Positions 1 to 6,783 are shown, numbered from the stretch's first letter. The stretch is DNA of 6,878 nt from Bog-756 sp963977795 (GCA_963977795.1 CAXBRB010000150.1:1-6878); one strand, 5' to 3'. Translations and numbers: made by a program. The notes: generated from the sequence alone by a model not told the origin.

Positions 1-11
1 ACCGGCCGGGG

Positions 12-1127
12 ATGCGGGCCGACGTCGAGCGGTGGTCGCTGCCCTCCCGCCTGGTGGCGGCCCTCCTGGCCCACCCCGAGGCCGTCCTCCGCCTCACCGG
101 CGACGCCGACCCGATCGAGCGCGATGGCCGGATCCTCCACCGGGGGGTGCAGGCCCTGCTCCGGGCCTCCGAGGCCCTGGCCCGCCTCACCGGCACCGAC
201 GGCGACGCCGATCCGCTGGGCAACCGGGACGAGTTCCGGCGCCAGGCCCGCCTGGCCATGCCGGTGCGCACCGACGTGCACGCCGCCGGTCGCCGCATCC
301 CCGGCCCGCCGGGGGCGCCCGACCTCCCGGTACGGGTCTACCGCCGCTTCGGGGTCGGCGTCGGCCGCGCCCCGGGCGATCCGGCGCCATCGGCCATCGT
401 CTACCTCCACGGGGGCGGCTGGGTCGTCGGCGACCTCGACAGTCACGACGCCTCCTGCCGGCTGCTGGCCGCCGTGACCGGCTGCGTGGTGGTCGCCGTC
501 GACTACCGGCTGGCCCCCGAGCACCCGTTCCCGGCCGCTGTCGACGACGCCCTGGCCGCCTACGCCTGGGTCCAGCGCAACCACGCCGACCTGGGCACCG
601 CCCCGGGCCAGGTGGGGGTCATGGGCGACAGCGCCGGGGGGAACCTGGCTGCCGTGGTGGCCCTGGAGACCCGGCCGGGCCGGCCGGGGCACGCCCCCGA
701 CGTCCCTCCGCCGGTGGCCCAGGGGCTGATCTACCCGGCCGTGGACGCCCACCTCGACACGCCGTCGATCCACTCCCTGGCCGAGGGGTTCTTCCTCACC
801 AAGGCCGGCATGGAGGCCTACCGCTCCCTGTACGTGCCCGCCCCGGCGGACTGGGACGACCTCCGGGCCTCACCGCTGCTCGCCCCCGACCATGCCGGGG
901 TGGCCCCGGCGGTGATCGTGACCGCCGGGTTCGACCCGCTGCGTGACGACGGCACCCGCTACGCCGAGGCCCTGGCCGCCGCCGGAGTGGAGGTGGATCA
1001 CCGGTGCTACGACGACCAGGTCCACGGCTTCTTCGGCATGGGGATCCTCCCGGACAGCCTGGCCGCCGCCATCGAGACCTGCGACGCCATGGGCCGGCTC
1101 ATGGCCCGGGCGGCCGGGCGGGCCTGA
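12..1127 (+). CDS. Alpha/beta hydrolase, hormone-sensitive-lipase (HSL, family IV) type esterase
   Basis: Probable carboxylesterase/lipase that hydrolyses short- to medium-chain acyl esters; the natural substrate cannot be told. The 371-residue product has the full HSL signature: oxyanion-hole HGGGW at 133-137, the family stretch DYRLAPEHPFPAA at 164-176, nucleophile elbow GDSAGG at 205-210 (Ser207), acid in GFDPLRDDG (Asp308) and base in VHGFF (His338). These give a complete Ser-Asp-His triad, so the enzyme looks active. The first 100 residues form a helical cap region, somewhat longer than in the smallest members (about 310-320 residues), and no signal peptide is evident. The ATG at 12 is the first available start, but the frame stays open to the window edge and no clear ribosome site or -10 box precedes it, so the true start may lie upstream. 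A hairpin follows the stop, suggesting that transcription ends before the next gene. Confidence 0.9.
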   Translation: MRADVERWSLPSRLVAALLAHPEAVLRLTGDADPIERDGRILHRGVQALLRASEALARLTGTDGDADPLGNRDEFRRQARLAMPVRTDVHAAGRRIPGPPGAPDLPVRVYRRFGVGVGRAPGDPAPSAIVYLHGGGWVVGDLDSHDASCRLLAAVTGCVVVAVDYRLAPEHPFPAAVDDALAAYAWVQRNHADLGTAPGQVGVMGDSAGGNLAAVVALETRPGRPGHAPDVPPPVAQGLIYPAVDAHLDTPSIHSLAEGFFLTKAGMEAYRSLYVPAPADWDDLRASPLLAPDHAGVAPAVIVTAGFDPLRDDGTRYAEALAAAGVEVDHRCYDDQVHGFFGMGILPDSLAAAIETCDAMGRLMARAAGRA

Positions 1128-1147
1128 ACCCTGCCGCTCGCCGCTGA

Positions 1148-1177
1148 TCCGACGGCAGCACCTCGCTGCCGATCGGA
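1148..1177 (+). terminator. Candidate terminator hairpin after the esterase gene
   Basis: An inverted repeat pairs 1148-1159 with 1165-1177: seven pairs (cggcagc/gctgccg) around a 5-nt loop (acctc), then five more (tccga/tcgga) after a single bulged A at 1172. It begins 20 nt after the esterase stop. No T-run follows, as is common for hairpin terminators in high-GC actinobacteria. The right arm lies where the -35 region of the next promoter would be, so it could instead be, or also be, an operator. Confidence 0.45.
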
Positions 1178-1189
1178 CCGACGGCGCCG

Positions 1190-1195
1190 TACACT
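1190..1195 (+). promoter_or_regulatory. -10 element (TACACT) of a leaderless promoter for the S51-like gene
   Basis: TACACT fits the actinobacterial TANNNT -10 consensus and is followed by exactly 6 nt and then the ATG at 1202, which puts the expected transcription start on the A of the start codon. There is no Shine-Dalgarno sequence before this ATG. No clear -35 hexamer is visible. Identical spacing is seen before asd and phoU in this window. Confidence 0.6.
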
Positions 1196-1201
1196 GCGGC
1201 C

Positions 1202-1906
1202 ATGACGACCACCCCGGGACCCCTGGCCTTCGTCGGCGGCGGCGAGTGGCGCGAGGGGTGCACCTTCGACGCCGACCTCCTCGCCGCCTCCGGGGGGAGC
1301 CACGTCCTCGTCCTCCCCACCGCCGGCGCCTACGAGCACCCCGAGCGCCTGGTGGCCCGGGCCGCCGAGTGGTTCGGCCCGCTGGGGGCGGACGTCGAGG
1401 GCCTGATGGTGGTCACCCGGTCGGAGGCAGGGGACCAGGAGGCCGCCGCCGTGGTGCGGCGGTCCCGCTTCGTCTACCTGGCCGGGTCGTCGCCCATGCA
1501 CCTGCGCAGCGTGCTCAAGGGGTCGCTGGTGTGGGATGCCCTGGTGGCCGTCTGGCGGGAGGGTGCGGTGGTGGCGGCCTCATCGGGCGCAGCCACTGCG
1601 CTGGTCGACCCCATGGTCGACACCCGGGGCGGCGGCCTGACCATCGGGCTGGGCCTGGTGGACGGCCTGGCCGTGGTGCCCCACGTGGGTGACCCGGCCG
1701 AGGACGAGCACGGGGAGAAGCTCCACCGCTCGGTCCTGCTGGCGCCTCCGGCGGTCCCCCTGGTCGGGGTGCCCGAGCGCACGGCCGTCATCCGTGACCC
1801 GGACGGCACCTGGCGCTCGGCCGGTGCCGGCGAGGTGGTCGTCTACCGGGGCGGTGCCCCGGCGCCCGAGGGCCTCGGGGCCCTGCCGGCTGGCGTGCCG
1901 AACTGA
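1202..1906 (+). CDS. Peptidase S51 / type 1 glutamine amidotransferase-like protein
   Basis: The 234-residue product resembles the cyanophycinase / dipeptidase E (S51) superfamily, a class I amidotransferase-like fold often annotated only as 'type 1 glutamine amidotransferase-like'. Supporting features in order are the N-terminal FVGGGEW strand-turn (10-16), VLVLPTAGAYEHPERL (35-50), VYLAGSSPMHLRSVLKGS (91-108), the nucleophile region AASSGAATAL (125-134) and VPHVGDPAEDEHGEKLHRS (159-177), where His161 is the likely base. The usual elbow is G-S-S-A-G-A; here it reads A-S-S-G-A-A. Ser128 is kept, but the flanking glycines are displaced, so peptidase activity is uncertain. There is no signal peptide, so it is probably cytoplasmic. 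It lies 74 bp after the esterase but has its own leaderless-type promoter, so it need not be co-transcribed. The substrate is unknown. Confidence 0.75.
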   Translation: MTTTPGPLAFVGGGEWREGCTFDADLLAASGGSHVLVLPTAGAYEHPERLVARAAEWFGPLGADVEGLMVVTRSEAGDQEAAAVVRRSRFVYLAGSSPMHLRSVLKGSLVWDALVAVWREGAVVAASSGAATALVDPMVDTRGGGLTIGLGLVDGLAVVPHVGDPAEDEHGEKLHRSVLLAPPAVPLVGVPERTAVIRDPDGTWRSAGAGEVVVYRGGAPAPEGLGALPAGVPN

Positions 1907-1919
1907 CCGGCCCCGGGTA

Positions 1920-1939
1920 GGCGCCAGACGGCCGGCGCC
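1920..1939. terminator. Weak candidate bidirectional terminator between convergent genes
   Basis: Two copies of the self-complementary hexamer ggcgcc (1920-1925 and 1934-1939) can pair around an 8-nt loop in the 37-bp gap between the convergent S51-like and cyclophilin genes. The stem is short and has no T-tract in either direction. The call rests mostly on position. Confidence 0.25.
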
Positions 1940-1943
1940 GCTG

Positions 1944-2498
1944 TCAGTCGGACTCGCTGATGGTCACCGACTCGATGACCACGGTCTCCGACGGCTGACC
2001 CGACCGGCTGCCCGTGGCCTCGATGGCCTTGATGACGTCTGCGCCCTTGATGACCTTCCCGAAGAGGGAGTAGGCGGGCGGCAGCTGGGTCCCATCGGGG
2101 CCCGAGACGATGAAGAACTGGCTCCCGTTGGTGTCCGGGCCGGCGTTGGCCATGGCCACCGAGCCGATCTCGTAGCGGCCCGGCTTGGGGAGCTCGTCGG
2201 CGAACTTGTAGCCCGGCCCGCCGTAGCCCTTGCCCTCGGGATCGCCGCCCTGGCACATGAAGCCCGGGATGATCCGGTGGAAGATGATGCCGTCGTAGTA
2301 GTGCCAGCGGGCCAGGAACACGAAGTTGTTCACGGTCACCGGGGCCCCGATGGCGTCGAGGGCGATGGTCATGGCCCCCTTGTTGGTGAGCATCTCGGCC
2401 GTGTACGTCTTGGTCGGGTCGATGATCATCGGCGGCTGGCCGTCGAACCGCTGGCGCTGGGGGCTCGATCCGTCGGCGGCGGGAATCTCCGGGGCCAT
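1944..2498 (-). CDS. Cytoplasmic cyclophilin-type peptidyl-prolyl cis-trans isomerase
   Basis: A 184-residue single-domain cyclophilin that catalyses cis-trans isomerisation of Xaa-Pro bonds during protein folding. Key motifs are FHRIIPGFMCQGGD at 73-86 (catalytic Arg75, in the FHR triad), GPGYKFADE at 94-102, MANAGPDTNGSQFF at 117-129 (Gln127, Phe129) and YSLFGKVI at 143-150. No signal peptide or membrane segment is present, so it should act in the cytoplasm. The ATG at 2498 is chosen because a strong AGGAGG lies 4 nt upstream of it. The motif PPMIIDPTKTYTAEM (22-36) matches PPMTIDATKTYTATI in the upstream cyclophilin, which suggests that the two genes are duplicates. It may be co-transcribed with that paralogue through the 162-bp gap, or driven by a promoter I cannot identify within the gap. 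Confidence 0.93.
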   Translation of the reverse strand: MAPEIPAADGSSPQRQRFDGQPPMIIDPTKTYTAEMLTNKGAMTIALDAIGAPVTVNNFVFLARWHYYDGIIFHRIIPGFMCQGGDPEGKGYGGPGYKFADELPKPGRYEIGSVAMANAGPDTNGSQFFIVSGPDGTQLPPAYSLFGKVIKGADVIKAIEATGSRSGQPSETVVIESVTISESD

Positions 2499-2502
2499 GG
2501 TT

Positions 2503-2508
2503 CCTCCT
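2503..2508 (-). promoter_or_regulatory. Shine-Dalgarno AGGAGG for the cytoplasmic cyclophilin
   Basis: Read on the minus strand, AGGAGG is followed by AACC and then the ATG at 2498. This near-ideal ribosome site fixes the start and implies a leadered transcript, unlike the leaderless-looking starts of several neighbours. Confidence 0.75.
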
Positions 2509-2513
2509 GGTGG

Positions 2514-2625
2514 TCACGTCGGGCCGGGGCCCGTCTGGCGTTCACGACGGGCCGGGGCCCGTCTGGGGTTCACGACGGGCCGGAGCCCGTCTCGTGGTCA
2601 TCACGGGCCGGGGCCCGCCTCGTGC
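2514..2625. repeat. Four-copy 28-bp tandem repeat with an internal dyad in each unit
   Basis: Four head-to-tail 28-bp units with no spacers occupy 2514-2541, 2542-2569, 2570-2597 and 2598-2625. Adjacent units match at 26, 24 and 23 of 28 positions, so similarity falls off to the right. All share the core gggccggggccc (gggccggagccc in unit 3). In units 2 and 3 the core extends to an 18-bp dyad (2546-2563 and 2574-2591) with gacggg and cccgtc as outer arms, able to form a 7-bp stem with a 4-nt loop. Units 1 and 4 keep the inner stem but lose outer pairs. The array fills most of the gap between the two cyclophilin genes and would be transcribed as a run of GC-rich hairpins just upstream of the second gene's ribosome site. 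Absence of spacers rules out CRISPR. Function is unknown; terminator, mRNA processing or stability element, and protein-binding array are possible. Confidence 0.85.
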
Positions 2626-2660
2626 AGTGGTGATTAGCCCGTCCGGCGCCGCTCCGGTCG

Positions 2661-3500
2661 CTAGCTGGCGACGGTGACGGACACCATCCGGTGCAGCACG
2701 GCGGGCTTGCCGGTGCCGTCGCTGGCCGGCGAGCCGTTGGCGTTGATCTTGTCCACCACGTCCTGCCCGGCCGTCACCTTGCCGAAGAGCGTGTAGCTCG
2801 GCGGGAGCGACTCGCCCGCCGGTCCGGCCACGAAGAAGAACTGGCTGCCGTTGGTGTTCGGCCCCGAGTTGGCCATGGCCAGCGACCCGAGCGGGTACTG
2901 CGGGGTGGCCTTGGCCGGGAGCTCGTCGGCGAAGCTGTAGCCGGGACCGCCGGTGCCCGTCCCGGTGGGATCGCCGGTCTGGTCCACGAAGCCCTGGACG
3001 ACCCGGTGGAAGACGATGCAGTCGAACCAGTGCTGGCCGGCCAGGAAGACGAACGAGTTCACCGCCTTGGGTGCCGTCTTGGGGTCGAGCTGGACGGTGA
3101 TGGGGCCCACGTCGGTGGTGATGGTGGCCGTGTAGGTCTTGGTGGCGTCGATGGTCATGGGCGGGTACGCCTTGTACGACGGCTTGTTGAGGGTCGCCGA
3201 GAAGTTGGCCGGGCAGTCGGCCGAGGTGGTGATGGCTGACGGCGACGTGTTGCCCGAGCCGCCGGTGGGCGCCGGGGAAGTGGTGGTGGTCGACGTTGCC
3301 GGCTTGGTCGTCGTGGTGGTCGTGGACGACGACTTGGAGAACGGCTTGAAGATCAGGATGGACAGCCCCACCACGACCACGGCCACGATGGCCACGGTGA
3401 TGACCCGACGGGTGGTGTTCTTCCGCTTCGCCGTCTTCTGCTGGGCGGCCACCTTCGCCTGGCGGTTGGCCTTCTGTCGTGCGCGCTTCTCGGTTCCCAC
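2661..3500 (-). CDS. Membrane-anchored cyclophilin-type peptidyl-prolyl cis-trans isomerase
   Basis: A 279-residue protein built as follows: a Lys/Arg-rich N-terminus (about 1-32), one hydrophobic membrane segment (about 33-51), a Thr/Ser/Pro-rich linker (about 56-92) and a cyclophilin domain (about 112-279). The basic N-terminus predicts N-inside topology, putting the catalytic domain outside the membrane, where it would assist folding of exported proteins. Catalytic signatures are FHRVVQGFVDQTGD (164-177, Arg166), GPGYSFADE (185-193), NTNGSQFFF (215-223, Gln220, Phe222) and YTLFGKV (236-242). Cys96 and Cys161 could form a disulfide. The GTG at 3500 is chosen because the protein then begins with the basic segment and a TACCCT -10 box ends 8 nt upstream, with no Shine-Dalgarno. 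It diverges from lysC and is the upstream member of a paralogue pair. The linker resembles sites that are O-mannosylated in actinobacteria, but that is inference. Confidence 0.92.
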   Translation of the reverse strand: MGTEKRARQKANRQAKVAAQQKTAKRKNTTRRVITVAIVAVVVVGLSILIFKPFSKSSSTTTTTTKPATSTTTTSPAPTGGSGNTSPSAITTSADCPANFSATLNKPSYKAYPPMTIDATKTYTATITTDVGPITVQLDPKTAPKAVNSFVFLAGQHWFDCIVFHRVVQGFVDQTGDPTGTGTGGPGYSFADELPAKATPQYPLGSLAMANSGPNTNGSQFFFVAGPAGESLPPSYTLFGKVTAGQDVVDKINANGSPASDGTGKPAVLHRMVSVTVAS

Positions 3501-3508
3501 GGTCGGTC

Positions 3509-3514
3509 AGGGTA
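3509..3514 (-). promoter_or_regulatory. -10 element (TACCCT) for the membrane-anchored cyclophilin
   Basis: Read on the minus strand, TACCCT is followed by 8 nt (GACCGACC) and then the GTG at 3500. The expected transcript start is at, or within about 2 nt of, the start codon, so the mRNA is leaderless or almost so. The same heptamer TACCCTG stands in mirrored position before lysC on the other strand. Confidence 0.5.
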
Positions 3515-3548
3515 GCCGGTCCCTGCCGGGTGGGGCGGCGCCTGCCTG

Positions 3549-3554
3549 TACCCT
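3549..3554 (+). promoter_or_regulatory. -10 element (TACCCT) for lysC
   Basis: TACCCT is followed by 9 nt (gggcgccct) and then the ATG at 3564. No Shine-Dalgarno precedes that ATG, so a leader of about 3 nt or none is expected. It forms a 7-bp inverted repeat (TACCCTG) with the -10 of the divergent cyclophilin gene, 34 bp apart. Confidence 0.5.
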
Positions 3555-3563
3555 GGGCGCCCT

Positions 3564-4775
<1,212 letters not shown>

Positions 4776-4782
4776 CCAGCGA

Positions 4783-4808
4783 CCCGGACCGGGATCCCGT
4801 GGTCCGGG
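4783..4808 (+). terminator. Candidate terminator hairpin after lysC
   Basis: An 8-bp perfect stem, cccggacc (4783-4790) with ggtccggg (4801-4808), closes a 10-nt loop that itself contains the palindrome gggatccc. It begins 7 nt after the lysC stop. No T-run follows. With the separate promoter before asd, it suggests that lysC and asd are at least partly independent transcripts. Confidence 0.4.
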
Positions 4809-4854
4809 ATCCGGCGGCTCTGCATCCGGCGGTCCTGCATCCAGCGGTCCCGGA
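4795..4854. repeat. Four-copy degenerate 15-bp tandem repeat upstream of asd
   Basis: Four contiguous 15-bp units lie at 4795-4809 (tcccgtggtccggga), 4810-4824 (tccggcggctctgca), 4825-4839 (tccggcggtcctgca) and 4840-4854 (tccagcggtcccgga). The rough consensus is tccNGYGGTCCNGVA. A weaker fifth unit may lie at 4780-4794. The repeat fills the lysC-asd gap and ends 28 bp before the asd -10 box. Because 15 is a multiple of three, it also produces a five-residue periodicity in reverse-strand frames, which should not be taken as a gene. Function is unknown. Confidence 0.65.
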
Positions 4855-4882
4855 CCCGCCGGAGCCGGCCGTCCGGCGCCCG

Positions 4883-4888
4883 TAGACT
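4883..4888 (+). promoter_or_regulatory. -10 element (TAGACT) of a leaderless promoter for asd
   Basis: TAGACT is followed by exactly 6 nt (ggggtc) and the ATG at 4895, placing the expected transcript start on the start codon. No Shine-Dalgarno lies at a usable distance and no clear -35 is visible. Confidence 0.6.
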
Positions 4889-4894
4889 GGGGTC

Positions 4895-5926
4895 ATGCGA
4901 GTCGGAGTCGTCGGAGCCACCGGACAGGTCGGCGCGGTCATGCGGTCCATCCTCGAGGAGCGGTCCTTCCCCGTCGACGAGATCCGGCTCTTCGCCTCGG
5001 CCCGCTCGGCCGGCCGCACCCTGGCCTTCGCCGGCGCCGACGTGGTGGTCGAGGACGCCGCCGAGGCCGATCCGACGGGCCTGGACATCGCCCTCTTCTC
5101 CTCCGGGGCCATCGCGTCCCGGGAGCTGGCCCCGCGCTTTGCCGGGGCGGGGGTGGTGGTGATCGACAACTCCTCGGCGTGGCGCATGGACCCGGAGGTC
5201 CCGCTGGTGGTGCCCGAGGTGAACGAGGCGGCCTTGGGAGCGATCGGCAAGGGGATCGTGGCCAACCCCAACTGCACGACCATGGTGGCCATGCCGGTCC
5301 TCAAGCCGCTCCACGACGAGGCCGGCCTGGCCCGGCTCGTCGTCTCCACCTACCAGGCTGTCTCCGGCGCCGGGCTGGCCGGAGTGGCCGAGCTGGAAGG
5401 ACAGCTGGCCGCCACCGTCGACGGTGCCGCCGCCCTGACCTTCGACGGTGCCGCCGTGGCCGGCCCGCCGCCGTCGTCATTCCCGGACGTCATCGCCCAC
5501 AACGTGCTGCCCGTGGCCGGGTCCCTGGTGGACGACGGCTCACGGGAGACCAACGAGGAGCAGAAGCTCCGGGACGAGAGCCGCAAGATCCTGGACCTCC
5601 CGGGCCTGCCGGTGACCTGCACCTGCGTGCGGGTCCCGGTCTTCACCGGCCACTCGCTGTCGATCGTGGCCGAGTTCGACCGGCCCATCTCACCCGAGCG
5701 GGCCACCGAGCTGCTGGCCGATGCCCCCGGCGTGGTCCTCGCCGACCTGCCGACCCCGCGCCGGGCCGCCGGCACCGACCCGTCCCTGGTGGGCCGGATC
5801 CGTCGGGCCGAAGGCGGGGCGCACGGCCTGGCCCTCTTCGTGGCCGGTGACAACCTCCGCAAGGGCGCCGCCCTCAACGCCGTGCAGATCGCCGAGTCCC
5901 TGGGCCGGCTGGGCCTCGTCGGCTGA
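4895..5926 (+). CDS. asd: Aspartate-semialdehyde dehydrogenase
   Basis: NADPH-dependent reduction of 4-phospho-L-aspartate to L-aspartate 4-semialdehyde, the step after LysC; the product is the branch point to diaminopimelate/lysine and to homoserine. The 343-residue product is of normal family length. Visible motifs are the nucleotide-binding GATGQVG (7-13), SSAWRMDPEVPLVVPEVN (93-110), the active-site NPNCTTM (124-130) with catalytic Cys127, TYQAVSGAG (152-160), ETNEEQK (218-224), and RVPVFTGHS (246-254) with catalytic His253. The C-terminal DNLRKGAALNAVQIAE (319-334) is also family-typical. It is cytoplasmic, with no truncation or missing residues. The start is set by the immediate GATGQVG N-terminus and the -10 box exactly 6 nt upstream. 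Adjacency to lysC is the common actinobacterial arrangement, but the hairpin, repeat and own promoter between them argue that asd can be expressed separately. Confidence 0.97.
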   Translation: MRVGVVGATGQVGAVMRSILEERSFPVDEIRLFASARSAGRTLAFAGADVVVEDAAEADPTGLDIALFSSGAIASRELAPRFAGAGVVVIDNSSAWRMDPEVPLVVPEVNEAALGAIGKGIVANPNCTTMVAMPVLKPLHDEAGLARLVVSTYQAVSGAGLAGVAELEGQLAATVDGAAALTFDGAAVAGPPPSSFPDVIAHNVLPVAGSLVDDGSRETNEEQKLRDESRKILDLPGLPVTCTCVRVPVFTGHSLSIVAEFDRPISPERATELLADAPGVVLADLPTPRRAAGTDPSLVGRIRRAEGGAHGLALFVAGDNLRKGAALNAVQIAESLGRLGLVG

Positions 5927-5951
5927 GTTTCCCGGTCGGCCGCCGGCGGCG

Positions 5952-6614
5952 TCAGTCGACCTGATCGGCCAGGCGCAGCACGGGCGGCTCGGCCCGCGGC
6001 ATGGAGCTGGCCAGGGAAGCCGTCCGCCGGGCCAGGTTCACGGCGTGGTCGCCGAAGCGCTCGTAGAAGCGGGCCAGCAGGGCCAGCTCCACCGAGACCG
6101 GCAGCGGCATGGTCCCGGCCACCACCTCCATGGTCAGGCTGACGTGGAGGTCGTCCATCTCGTCGTCGAGGTCCTCGACGACGTCGGCGGCGCTGGCCTC
6201 CCGGTCGGCGTAGGCGTCGGTGGTGGCCCGCCACATGTTGACCGCCACCTCGCCCATCCGCTCGATCAGACCCCGGCTCCGTGCCGACAGCTCGGCACCC
6301 AGGCCGCGGGCCGCCCGCCGGGCCACGTGCTCGGCCAGGTCGCCGTTGCGCTCGAGGTCGGGGAGCATGCGGATGACCGTGGTCAGGTAGCGCAGCTGGC
6401 TGGGTGAGGTGATCCCGCCCACCGTCAGCTGCTGGAGGGCCAGGTCCTCGATCTCCTGGCAGATGGAGTCGATCAGCTCGTCGCGCAGGGCCAGGGCCTT
6501 GGCCGCCTCCCGGTCGCCGGCCAGCAGGGCGTGGGTGGCCCCGGCCACCGACTCGCCCACCAGGGCGTAGATCTGGAGGACCTTGCGGTCGAGCTCGTCG
6601 AGCGGGGTGGGCAC
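5952..6614 (-). CDS. phoU: PhoU-family phosphate signalling regulator
   Basis: PhoU proteins couple the PstSCAB phosphate transporter to the phosphate-sensing histidine kinase and repress the Pho response when phosphate is plentiful. With the start at the GTG at 6614 the product is 220 residues, the usual PhoU size. It has two three-helix repeats, each with the family's acidic metal-binding type motif: DLERNGDLAEHVARR (86-100) and RFYERFGDHAVNLARR (182-197). The opening ELDRKVLQIYALVGESV (7-23) matches the expected first helix. The frame is open further upstream to 6797, but the extra 61 residues look like no PhoU sequence. A TACGGT box lies exactly 6 nt before GTG 6614, as in the leaderless promoters of asd and the S51-like gene. 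It is cytoplasmic, convergent with asd (25 bp between stops) and divergent from a gene beginning with a membrane segment. Confidence 0.92.
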   Translation of the reverse strand: MPTPLDELDRKVLQIYALVGESVAGATHALLAGDREAAKALALRDELIDSICQEIEDLALQQLTVGGITSPSQLRYLTTVIRMLPDLERNGDLAEHVARRAARGLGAELSARSRGLIERMGEVAVNMWRATTDAYADREASAADVVEDLDDEMDDLHVSLTMEVVAGTMPLPVSVELALLARFYERFGDHAVNLARRTASLASSMPRAEPPVLRLADQVD

Positions 6615-6620
6615 CGGACC

Positions 6621-6626
6621 ACCGTA
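6621..6626 (-). promoter_or_regulatory. -10 element (TACGGT) of a leaderless promoter for phoU
   Basis: Read on the minus strand, TACGGT is followed by GGTCCG and then an in-frame GTG at 6614. The 6-nt spacing equals that seen before asd and the S51-like gene. It supports the shorter PhoU start and a leaderless mRNA. No clear -35 is visible. Confidence 0.55.
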
Positions 6627-6739
6627 CCGCTGGTGCACCCCGGGCCGCACTTGATCCGCCGTCCTGGTCATGTCCGGCGTCCCGAGGTGGGCGGTCACGG
6701 GCCGGTCCGAGGAAGCGTCACACCCGGTCGGTACCGTCA

Positions 6740-6766
6740 TCGGCGGCCGGTCGGACCGGCCGCCGA
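6740..6766. promoter_or_regulatory. 27-bp near-perfect palindrome in the phoU divergent intergenic region
   Basis: Thirteen-base arms (tcggcggccggtc at 6740-6752 and its exact complement at 6754-6766) surround a single central G. It lies in the 169-bp gap between phoU and the rightward edge gene, 5 nt before that gene's ribosome site. A TANNNT box, TACCGT at 6732-6737, would put a rightward transcript start near 6744, inside the dyad, which is a typical repressor operator position. It could alternatively act as an RNA hairpin next to the ribosome site. No factor can be named. Confidence 0.5.
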
Positions 6767-6771
6767 CGATC

Positions 6772-6777
6772 GGAAGG
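6772..6777 (+). promoter_or_regulatory. Shine-Dalgarno (GGAAGG) for the edge gene
   Basis: GGAAGG is followed by 6 nt and the ATG at 6784. It fixes the start of the truncated gene and implies a leadered transcript. Confidence 0.55.
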
Positions 6778-6783
6778 CCCCCC

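Noticed and set aside
2542..2580. gttcacg motifs in the 28-bp array considered as PHO boxes
   Set aside because: PHO boxes in actinobacteria are direct repeats at about 11-bp spacing; here the motif recurs only at 28 bp as part of the larger unit, and it lies between cyclophilin genes far from phoU.
2514..2625. 28-bp repeats considered as a CRISPR array
   Set aside because: The unit length is CRISPR-like, but the units are directly contiguous with no unique spacers, diverge from one another, and have no cas genes nearby.
1689..2633. 314-codon forward open frame across the S51-like gene end and antisense to the cyclophilin
   Set aside because: It overlaps a clear S51-like coding end and a full cyclophilin on the other strand, its composition is Arg/Gly/Pro-rich, and its C-terminus merely translates the 28-bp repeat.
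5939..5950. Perfect 12-bp palindrome gccgccggcggc in the asd-phoU convergent gap as a terminator
   Set aside because: With no central loop it folds to only about 4 pairs, it has no T-run, and such GC-only palindromes are frequent at this base composition.
6651..6656. TTGATC as a -35 box for a rightward promoter
   Set aside because: No TANNNT-type -10 lies at 16-18 bp downstream; the better -10 candidate (6732) is far away.
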